From NCBI RefSeq assembly GCF_014697425.1, contig NZ_JACJRU010000055.1, positions 1 through 46,175 on the forward strand: 46,175 nt of DNA, written 5' to 3'. The notes under the pieces are model-generated. The model ran no database searches, had not been told where the DNA came from, and saw nothing but the letters and a program-made list of their open reading frames with translations. Below, one piece after another: positions 26,024 to 32,887 of the stretch. The first letter of the stretch is position 1. Every line of letters begins with the position of its first letter. The DNA is from Nostoc sp. FACHB-110. Lineage in GTDB: Bacteria > Cyanobacteriota > Cyanobacteriia > Cyanobacteriales > Nostocaceae. The position numbers and the translations under genes were made by a program.

Positions 26024-27163
26024 ATGAATACCAGTCCCCAAAGTATACCCCCAGTAAAAACCAAGAGTAACCTGAGTTTTTTTGAAAAATACCTCACGAT
26101 TTGGGTATTTTTGTGCATCATTGCAGGCATTACACTAGGAAGATTATTTCCTCAAATAGCTGTGACACTGGATGCAATTAGTATTTATCAAGTGTCAATT
26201 CCGATTGCTGTTTGTCTGTTTTTCATGATGTATCCCATCATGGTAAAAATTGATTTTAGCCAAGCTGCAAATGCAATTCGCGCCCCAAAGCCTGTAATTC
26301 TTACCTTAGTAGTGAATTGGTTAATTAAACCCTTCACAATGGTGATATTCGCCCAATTCTTTTTAGGATGGTTGTTTCGTCCTTTAATTACAGGGAATGA
26401 GTTAATACATGGTGGGGAAGTAGGAATAGCCAATTCTTACATTGCTGGGACAATTTTATTAGGTATTGCGCCTTGTACTGCAATGGTATTGATGTGGGGA
26501 TATTTATCTTATGGTAATCAAGGTCATACCTTGGTAATGGTAGCAGTTAATTCTCTAGCGATGCTATTTTTGTATGCGCCTTTAGGTAGGTGGTTGTTAG
26601 CTGCAAATGATTTAACTGTGCCTTGGCAGACTATCTTTTTGTCGGTGCTAATTTATGTTGGGTTGCCTTTATTTGCGGGGATGTATAGCCGTTACTGGAT
26701 GTTTAAACACAAAGGTAAAGAATGGTTTGAAACGCAATTTTTAAAGTATCTCAGTCCGGTTGCGATTACAGCGTTACTGATTACTTTAGTTTTACTTTTT
26801 GCATTTAAAGGCGAATTGATTGTTAACAATCCATTGCATATTTTATTGATTGCTGTGCCTCTATTCATTCAAACTAACTTTATATTTTTGATTAGTTATG
26901 TAGCAGCTTTAAAGCTCAATTTAAATTATGAAGATGCTGCCCCAGCCGCCTTAATTGGAGCTAGTAATCATTTTGAAGTAGCCATTGCTACGGCTGTCAT
27001 TCTATTTGGTTTAAATTCTGGTGCGGCTTTAGCCACTGTTGTAGGCGTTTTAATTGAAGTCCCAGTTATGTTAATGCTGGTAGAATTTTGTAAACGCACA
27101 GCATTTTGGTTTCCAAGAGAGCCAGAAAAGGCAACATTACGAGACCCTCGTTGTTGTTCGTAG
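26024..27163 (+). CDS. acr3: Arsenite efflux permease Acr3 (ArsB-type name in cyanobacteria)
   Basis: A ten-segment inner-membrane arsenite exporter (379 residues), extruding arsenite by proton antiport. The essential cysteine is Cys151 in LLGIAPCTAMVLMWGYLS, the Acr3 signature. Other conserved blocks are LVVNWLIKPFTM, NSLAMLFLYAPLG and APAALIGASNHFEVAIATAVILFGLNSGAALATVVGVLIEVPVML. AGGAG lies six bases before the ATG. The protein ends DPRCCS, an adjacent cysteine pair that could bind arsenite. Arsenite comes from ArsC (arsenate reduction) and from ArsI (C-As cleavage), both encoded next. Confidence 0.95.
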   Translation: MNTSPQSIPPVKTKSNLSFFEKYLTIWVFLCIIAGITLGRLFPQIAVTLDAISIYQVSIPIAVCLFFMMYPIMVKIDFSQAANAIRAPKPVILTLVVNWLIKPFTMVIFAQFFLGWLFRPLITGNELIHGGEVGIANSYIAGTILLGIAPCTAMVLMWGYLSYGNQGHTLVMVAVNSLAMLFLYAPLGRWLLAANDLTVPWQTIFLSVLIYVGLPLFAGMYSRYWMFKHKGKEWFETQFLKYLSPVAITALLITLVLLFAFKGELIVNNPLHILLIAVPLFIQTNFIFLISYVAALKLNLNYEDAAPAALIGASNHFEVAIATAVILFGLNSGAALATVVGVLIEVPVMLMLVEFCKRTAFWFPREPEKATLRDPRCCS

Positions 27164-27204
27164 AATATTTCAGTTATTCATAATGAATTTTAGGAGTAAA
27201 ATTT

Positions 27205-27660
27205 ATGTCTGTATTAAAAACTCATGTAGCATTAAACGCAACAAATATTGAGAAATCAGTAGCATTTTATCGAGCAATGTTTGGTGTTGAACCTGTAAAG
27301 TATAAAGCTGATTACGCCAAATTTGATATTGTTAATCCAGCGTTAAATTTAACCCTAAATTTAGCTGAAAGTGTGCAAGTAGGTGGTGCATTATCTCATT
27401 TAGGTATCCAGGTAGATAGTACACAAGAAGTGCAAGCAGCAATCAAGCGTTTTCAAGATGCGGGGTTAGCTTTATTTACAGAAGAAAATACAGATTGTTG
27501 CTACGCCATACAAGATAAAGTTTGGGTAACAGACCCAGATGGTAATCGCTGGGAAGTATTTGTAGTGAAAGTGGGAGATACTGAACCCGAAAATAATTTA
27601 GTTACAGATGTTAATTCAGAAGAAGTAGTTCAGGCTGTTAAAAAGCCATGTTGTGCTTAA
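27205..27660 (+). CDS. arsI: C-As lyase ArsI (glyoxalase/dioxygenase superfamily)
   Basis: A 151-residue vicinal-oxygen-chelate protein that cleaves the carbon-arsenic bond of trivalent methyl- or aryl-arsenicals, giving arsenite. Metal ligands His7, His65 (ALSHLGIQV) and Glu117 (NRWEVF) are present. The arsenical-binding cysteine pair Cys98-Cys99 is in ENTDCCYAIQDKVWVTDPDG, the ArsI/CadI hallmark. The C-terminus (about residues 128-151) adds a polar tail ending KPCCA, a second adjacent cysteine pair. The ATG at 27205 follows AGGAGT. The name CadI is used for related proteins; the DCC motif and the neighbours favour ArsI. Confidence 0.9.
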   Translation: MSVLKTHVALNATNIEKSVAFYRAMFGVEPVKYKADYAKFDIVNPALNLTLNLAESVQVGGALSHLGIQVDSTQEVQAAIKRFQDAGLALFTEENTDCCYAIQDKVWVTDPDGNRWEVFVVKVGDTEPENNLVTDVNSEEVVQAVKKPCCA

Positions 27661-27681
27661 GAAGTAAATAAACATAAAAAT

Positions 27682-27760
27682 GAGGGTGTGTTATGTCGTA
27701 GGCTGACGCACCACTCTAGATATCCCAATAGTGCGTTGCGCTGTGCGACAATACACTCTA
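27682..27760. repeat. Palindromic dispersed element between arsI and arsC
   Basis: GAGGGTGTGTTATGTCG (27682-27698) is imperfectly complementary to CGACAATACACTCT (27746-27759), and inside them GACGCACCACT pairs loosely with AGTGCGTTG. An ~80-bp near-palindrome of this composition, richer in G+C than its flanks, is typical of the small repeats that sit between Nostocales genes. It separates arsC from the rest of the cluster by 140 bp. Confidence 0.6.
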
Positions 27761-27800
27761 CTGCTGGAATAATTGTTAACCAAGTTTTAGGAAAATAATT

Positions 27801-28196
27801 ATGAAAAAAGTAATGTTTGTTTGCAAGCATAATTCCCGGCGATCGCAAATGGCAGAAGGTTTCGCTCGCACCCTTGGCGCAGGTAAAATTGTCGTGAATA
27901 GTTCTGGTTTAGCCGCCAGTGAAGTAGACCCAATTACTGTTAATGTTATGGCAGAAATTGGCATTGATATTAGTCACCAAACTTCTAAACCTTTAAGTGA
28001 TTTTAACCCAGAAGATTACGACGCTGTAATTTCTTTATGTGGCTGCGGGGTGAATTTACCCCAAGCTTGGGTATTAAGAGAAATATTTGCAGATTGGCAA
28101 CTAGATGACCCCGAAGGCGAATCAATTGACACCTTTCGTCAAGTTCGTGATCAAGTCAAAGAACGAGTAATTAATTTAATTGCGGCTTTAACTTGA
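27801..28196 (+). CDS. arsC: Arsenate reductase ArsC, LMW-phosphatase fold (Synechocystis type)
   Basis: Reduces arsenate to arsenite. The protein has 131 residues with the low-molecular-weight phosphatase fold: the anion loop CKHNSRRS has Cys8 and Arg14. The redox cysteines Cys80 and Cys82 lie in SLCGCG, and the Asp-Pro loop is in LDDPEG. The Cys8/Cys80/Cys82 arrangement matches the glutathione/glutaredoxin-dependent hybrid enzyme described in Synechocystis, rather than the thioredoxin-only S. aureus type. The ATG at 27801 gives MKKVMFVCKHN. It is the last gene of the arsenic cluster, 140 bp after arsI across a repeat. Confidence 0.95.
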   Translation: MKKVMFVCKHNSRRSQMAEGFARTLGAGKIVVNSSGLAASEVDPITVNVMAEIGIDISHQTSKPLSDFNPEDYDAVISLCGCGVNLPQAWVLREIFADWQLDDPEGESIDTFRQVRDQVKERVINLIAALT

Positions 28197-28200
28197 TAAT

Positions 28201-28219
28201 ATTGACTACGTTGGTCAAT
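28201..28219 (+). terminator. Short hairpin after arsC, possible end of arsenic transcript
   Basis: ATTGAC-TACGTTG-GTCAAT forms a 6-bp stem five bases after the arsC stop, followed by AATTTTAATA. The stem is weak and the T-run short, so it is only a candidate terminator. Confidence 0.35.
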
Positions 28220-28307
28220 AATTTTAATACCGTAGCGGGATGTCATCGGGAAATACAAAAGTTAATATATACGTCAACTATACTGTTGTCTAATCCGCCT
28301 GACTTTT

Positions 28308-29342
28308 GTGATTAATCAACACACTGAAAACATCCTCAACCAGCCAGTAAAAACAACACCAGATACAGGCTACCGATTTAGCTGGTTTGATTGGTTTTGT
28401 CTGTGGTATCCTCCAGGTTGGCTGATTTTACTCAACCGCCATTGGCAACATTATCACAGCGACCCCGACGGCTGGAATTGGCTAGAATATATATTATTTC
28501 TCATCCCTGGCGGCTATTATTTAGCATTATTAATTAGATGGTTGCGTCTTGGTTGTCGTTCACCCAGAAAAGAAGTTGGTGAATTTAACCCTAGATATCA
28601 ACAAGCTTTTCGTAATGAAATATTAGCCCCAATTATTAAATATTATTTTCGCGGGAATTTGCAACAAATTGATAATTTGCCACAAACAGGGCCAATGATT
28701 GTGGCAATGAATCATGCAGGTATGTGTTTTCCTTGGGACTTTATTAGTTTAGGTTATTTATTAAGTGAAGCTTGCGGATGGTCTGTGCAACCTTTAGCGA
28801 ATGTCTCGTTATTTGAACATCCTTGGATGATTTGGTGGCTACCGCCTAAATGGTCTCAGGTTTTAGGTGGAGTCAAAGCAAATATAGATGATTTTGAAGT
28901 GGCGATAGCCCAAGGTAAAATTCTGTTATACGCACCCGAAGGTATCCGCGGCCCCGGTAAAGGTTGGCAAAAACGCTATCAACTGCAAAAATTCGATGTC
29001 AGCTTTATGCAGTTGAGCGATCGCTATCATATTCCAATTTTGCCAGTAGTTTGTATCGGTAGCGAATCTCTCCATCCTTGGGCTATAAATATAAAAAAAT
29101 TACAGAAACTCATCAAATTACCATTCTTACCCATATCACCCTTAATGTTGATGTTGCTGTTATTTCCCTCAATGGGTGTTTGGGCAATGAAAACACGTTT
29201 GCAATATTTTATTCAACCTTTAGAGAAAAATATCAATTCTGGTAAAAATCATACAACCGCTTATCAGCAGGCACAAAAATTCCGTGAACAAATGCAAAAT
29301 CAACTAAATCAGATTTTAAGTATCGACTCAAATTTACCCTAA
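28308..29342 (+). CDS. PlsC-like acyltransferase, membrane-associated
   Basis: A 344-residue protein of the glycerolipid acyltransferase (PlsC) superfamily. The N-terminus (25-85) has Trp/Tyr-rich hydrophobic segments (FDWFCLWYPPGWLILL, LEYILFLIPGGYYLALLIRWL). The acyltransferase region runs ~135-260: MIVAMNHAGMCFPWDF replaces the usual N-H-x4-D with His...Asp seven residues apart, and YAPEGIRGPGKGW corresponds to the FPEGTRS glycerol-phosphate loop. A C-terminal hydrophobic stretch LMLMLLLFPSMGVWAM follows. The substrate is unknown; a lipid acyltransferase is inferred. The start is GTG at 28308, without a clear ribosome site. It is separate from the arsenic cluster. Confidence 0.8.
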   Translation: MINQHTENILNQPVKTTPDTGYRFSWFDWFCLWYPPGWLILLNRHWQHYHSDPDGWNWLEYILFLIPGGYYLALLIRWLRLGCRSPRKEVGEFNPRYQQAFRNEILAPIIKYYFRGNLQQIDNLPQTGPMIVAMNHAGMCFPWDFISLGYLLSEACGWSVQPLANVSLFEHPWMIWWLPPKWSQVLGGVKANIDDFEVAIAQGKILLYAPEGIRGPGKGWQKRYQLQKFDVSFMQLSDRYHIPILPVVCIGSESLHPWAINIKKLQKLIKLPFLPISPLMLMLLLFPSMGVWAMKTRLQYFIQPLEKNINSGKNHTTAYQQAQKFREQMQNQLNQILSIDSNLP

Positions 29343-29434
29343 TCAGCGCTTCAGCAGAGAAGAAAGCACATTGAGGCCGCAGGGGAAGCACACAAGAGGG
29401 TGTGCAGCTTTTAGCATTGCCTGTTCCCTATTTT

Positions 29435-29829
29435 CACATCTTGCACCTAGCCCCAGCGAATAGAATTCGCACGTCAGATGCTTCAAGTCGGGCATTGCCC
29501 GCCCAACGCACTGGCTCGGCTATACAAACGCGCGTCCGCCTATCGCGCTTGCGCTGCGCTTGGCGCACCACGCGGACTAACGCAATATCAAGGGTTTGGA
29601 ACCCGCGCAGGCGGTGAGGGGGTCGCAGTCTTGGCGGTTCCCGTCGATTGCGTTAGCGCAGCGTAAAGCCTGACGGCATGGCTTCGCTTAGAGCGACGTT
29701 CGCGTAGCGTCTCCCTTTGGGAGAAGGAGCGTCACCCCCGAACCCGTTAGCGCAGCGTTAGCGACGCAGGAGCGTCAGGGGTTTTGTCTGTGTAGCCGCG
29801 ACTTCAGTCGCCCTCGTGCAAGATATGTG
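29435..29829. repeat. ~395-bp composite of dispersed repeats with TGCAAGAT-type ends
   Basis: CACATCTTGCAC (29435-29446) and GTGCAAGATATGTG (29816-29829) are inverted ends differing by a 2-base insertion. Between them the DNA is far more G+C-rich than the flanks and made of short palindromic units: GCGTTAGCGCAGCGT (twice), TAGCGTCTCCCTTTGGGAGA, GGAGCGTC (twice), GCGACTTCAGTCGC. Such units are typical of Nostocales intergenic repeats. Open frames here lack ribosome sites and are judged spurious. The rest of 29343-29924 shows only flanking AT-rich sequence. Confidence 0.7.
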
Positions 29830-29924
29830 TATTCTCACCCTGAAGGGGTGGGGAACTTTTCGCAAAATTTAAAATCCAAAATGGTATTAGGCTGCTTTTC
29901 TGGGCATCTTATATATAAAAAGCG

Positions 29925-32807
29925 ATGCTAAACAGAGAACAAATGGGGCAGCAACAAAGACAAATAGCCGCCGAACAACCAATGATTGCTTTGGGACGTG
30001 TCCTCCAAACTATCAGAGAAGAGGATAACGTCGATGTTTTGATTGAAACTACTATTTCTTATATTAGAGAACAGTTCGATTACAATCTAATTTGGATTGC
30101 TTTATATGACCGTCTCAAACATACATTAATTGGCAAAGGCGGCATTACGCCTGATGGTGATACTAAGGTTTTACGCAAACAAGTTACACTTAGCCCTGGC
30201 GACCTTTTAGAACAAGTAGTAATTGAACAACGTCCTTTGGGTGTGGCAGATTTGCGACTAGAACCTCGTGCCGCCGAATGGCAAGAAATAGGCAAAAAAT
30301 TTAGTATTCAAGGAACTATTGTTTTACCTATTCGTTACAAAGACCGTTTTTTAGGCTTATTATTATTCGGTTCTGAACGGTGGGGGTATTTATTACCAGG
30401 TGAAGCCAAAGCTCGGTTATTAATGGTGTTAGGTGAACTAGGCGCAGTACTTTATCAAAATGAACTGAATTTACAGCGTCAGCAAACTAAGCATCTTGAT
30501 GAACCATTATTATATTTATTAGAAAATTTACGTACTCTCAATAATATCGACCAAAAACTAAAAGCAGTCGTCCAAACAACACATCAATTTGTTGCTCCTA
30601 GCCGGACAAATATTTATTGGTTTGAGCGACAAGGGCGGTATTTTTGGTGTCGGATGAGTAATCATCTGGCAAACATTGGCCGGAATCAGAGCCAACAGCA
30701 AATAGCTGCGGGGATGACAGTACAAGATTTAAATGAATTTTATTATGCTTTGTCAGTTAATCAAATTGTCTTAATTGGTGATGAGCGTAGTTCTTTAAAC
30801 AGTCATTTTACAGCCAAAGTATTGCAACGTTTACAGGTGCGATCGCTGTTAGCCGCACCCATCCTGTGGCAAAAAGAACTATTAGGTTTTCTCGCCGTCG
30901 AAGCCAATGAACCGCGAATTTGGACGGAAGCCGACAAGAATTTTGTTCAAAGTGCAGCAGGGTTAATTTCTTTAGTTGCACCTACCGAAACAATGGAAAC
31001 AACTATCAAGCAAATTCAAGATGATGCCCAATTAAGCGGTCAAATTGCCAAAGCTATTTATAACGATGAAGATTTCCAAGCGACGTTAAGCAACTGTGCA
31101 ACTAAAGTTTTAACCAGAGTTTCGGCTACTCGCTTTTTACTATTACAATACAATCCTGATTTGCATAGTTATCAAATTATTTTTCAAAGCCAACCCCAAA
31201 ATCGCCGTCCATTGACAATTACTTTTAATGCTCTCAAAGATATGGATGAGCAGATGTTAAAGTCAGCCAAAACCGCAGTAGAGGTGCAGAACGTTGACGA
31301 AGATTTGCGGTTTTTTAACTGGCGACCTTTGTTATTAGAACATGGAATGCGATCGCTATTAGTTTGTAATTGTACTCAAGGTCATACACCAAGAGCACTT
31401 TTGGTCATTACTCATGAAACTAATCGTAGCTGGGCCAGCCTAGAAAAGGAATTATTATGGGCTGTAAGTCAACAAATTGGCGTAATTGTCCGGCAATGGC
31501 AACTCCACACTGATACAGCACAACAACGGCAAATTCTCGCTAGTATTCAGCAATGCTTACGTATTCTCGAAAAATCCCAAAGTCCTACCACTGATGCAGG
31601 GGCTAAACATCTAGAACGCACTGCCCTAGAACAAATCGCCACCGTGCTGAATTCTCCTGGGACAGTGCTATTATCTTGGTTGCCGGGCGAAAACGTTGCA
31701 GAAATTGTTCCTGGTGCAATTCACGACCATCGGTTTGGGGTAGTAGCCGAGCAACCTATTACCATCGAAACCGAAGCGATAATTCAGTGGGCATTATCTC
31801 AAAATGACTATGTTTGCGTCTATGCTGATGACTTACCACCAGAAACCAGAAAATGGTTAAACGGTCAGAGCATTGGTCAAGTTTTAGCGATCGCGCTGCG
31901 GACTAATGCTGATTATGCCCCTACAGGAGTACTATTAGTTACAGACCGCCGTAACCGACATTGGACACAACAAAGCCTCCATGCTACAGAAACACTAGTA
32001 ACGCAGTTAGCTTGGTCGCGTCGTCAACAGCAAATTACCAGATTGCTAGAATCAAAAACCCAAGAATTGCAACAATTAAATTGGTACAAACATCGACGCT
32101 TAGAAGAAATTCAAAGAACAGTCACCCAGTTATTAAGCCAGATAGAAGATTTGGGCATTCCCACAAATGAACTCACACAGACGCGCTATAAATTACTATT
32201 GCGGCAATTAGACCATGCAACAGCCGCGATGACCGCTTTAGTTAAACTAGAGCAATGGCAATTGCATCAAAGTTCCGAAACAATGCCCATTGCCACATTA
32301 TTGAAGCGATCGCTCGAAAGAGTGGATCATCTACTTAAACAGCGCAAACTTTGGGCAGGTGTGCATGGTTTAGGACAATCGGCGACAGATGTAGACTCGA
32401 ATAATAGTGGAATATTTCTCAAAGGATTGCAACCTTCCAGTTATCCATCATCGTTAGCGATCGCTGGTGATATAGTTAAATTTGAGTTAGTACTATACGA
32501 ATTATTAGTTGTTGCCTGCAACCGCTCTCAAAGTGGCAGCAGAATAGACATTTGGTGTCGTCGCTTAGATGAAAAATGGCTAGAAATATCAATTACAGAT
32601 AATGGCATAATTGAACCGCACCTACTGGCCGCACTACAAAAACAAACTACCAGAGATATACTCAGCCCTTCCGCACTTAACCAACCACCAGGATTACATC
32701 TGCTAATTTGCCAACAGCTAATCGAGCAGTTGGGAGGCGAGTTAAATTTCTATCAATTACCAGATCATCGAGTAGTTAGTCGTTTAGTTTTACCTTTGGT
32801 GGTTTAG
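29925..32807 (+). CDS. Four-GAF sensor protein with degenerate histidine kinase end
   Basis: A cytoplasmic 960-residue protein. GAF-like domains fall at about 25-185, 205-355, 385-520 and 555-685 (recurring cores such as TIVLPIRYKDRFLGLLLFGSERW and SLLAAPILWQKELLGFLAVEAN). There is no Cys in a chromophore-type motif that I can identify. A coiled coil leads to a HisKA-like helix with WYKHRRLEEIQ (His723) instead of SHELRTPL. The ATPase-like end has Asn866 (LVVACNRS), Asp892 (ITDNGI) and PPGLHLLICQQLIEQLGGEL for the G2 box. The canonical phosphoacceptor block is thus missing or unusual; it may be an atypical kinase or a pseudokinase. Start ATG 29925 (a second ATG at 29943). Signal and partner are unknown. 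Confidence 0.85.
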   Translation: MLNREQMGQQQRQIAAEQPMIALGRVLQTIREEDNVDVLIETTISYIREQFDYNLIWIALYDRLKHTLIGKGGITPDGDTKVLRKQVTLSPGDLLEQVVIEQRPLGVADLRLEPRAAEWQEIGKKFSIQGTIVLPIRYKDRFLGLLLFGSERWGYLLPGEAKARLLMVLGELGAVLYQNELNLQRQQTKHLDEPLLYLLENLRTLNNIDQKLKAVVQTTHQFVAPSRTNIYWFERQGRYFWCRMSNHLANIGRNQSQQQIAAGMTVQDLNEFYYALSVNQIVLIGDERSSLNSHFTAKVLQRLQVRSLLAAPILWQKELLGFLAVEANEPRIWTEADKNFVQSAAGLISLVAPTETMETTIKQIQDDAQLSGQIAKAIYNDEDFQATLSNCATKVLTRVSATRFLLLQYNPDLHSYQIIFQSQPQNRRPLTITFNALKDMDEQMLKSAKTAVEVQNVDEDLRFFNWRPLLLEHGMRSLLVCNCTQGHTPRALLVITHETNRSWASLEKELLWAVSQQIGVIVRQWQLHTDTAQQRQILASIQQCLRILEKSQSPTTDAGAKHLERTALEQIATVLNSPGTVLLSWLPGENVAEIVPGAIHDHRFGVVAEQPITIETEAIIQWALSQNDYVCVYADDLPPETRKWLNGQSIGQVLAIALRTNADYAPTGVLLVTDRRNRHWTQQSLHATETLVTQLAWSRRQQQITRLLESKTQELQQLNWYKHRRLEEIQRTVTQLLSQIEDLGIPTNELTQTRYKLLLRQLDHATAAMTALVKLEQWQLHQSSETMPIATLLKRSLERVDHLLKQRKLWAGVHGLGQSATDVDSNNSGIFLKGLQPSSYPSSLAIAGDIVKFELVLYELLVVACNRSQSGSRIDIWCRRLDEKWLEISITDNGIIEPHLLAALQKQTTRDILSPSALNQPPGLHLLICQQLIEQLGGELNFYQLPDHRVVSRLVLPLVV

Positions 32808-32814
32808 AAAATTA

Positions 32815-32842
32815 ATACCCCACTATTATGAAAGTGAGGTAT
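32815..32842. terminator. Hairpin between convergent genes
   Basis: ATACCCCACT (32815-32824) pairs with AGTGAGGTAT (32833-32842) with one mismatch, between the stop of the plus-strand GAF protein and the stop of the minus-strand haloperoxidase. It probably separates the two converging transcripts. The arms belong to the same repeat type as 5325-5376. Confidence 0.5.
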
Positions 32843-32887
32843 CTAAGATGATTTGCGGCATTGTTACACAAGCGCACAGGCATAAGA

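Noticed and set aside
29402..29666. Overlapping plus-strand open frames in the GC-rich repeat island
   Set aside because: No ribosome site, Arg/Ala-rich composition from palindromic repeats, and overlap in two frames; judged non-coding.
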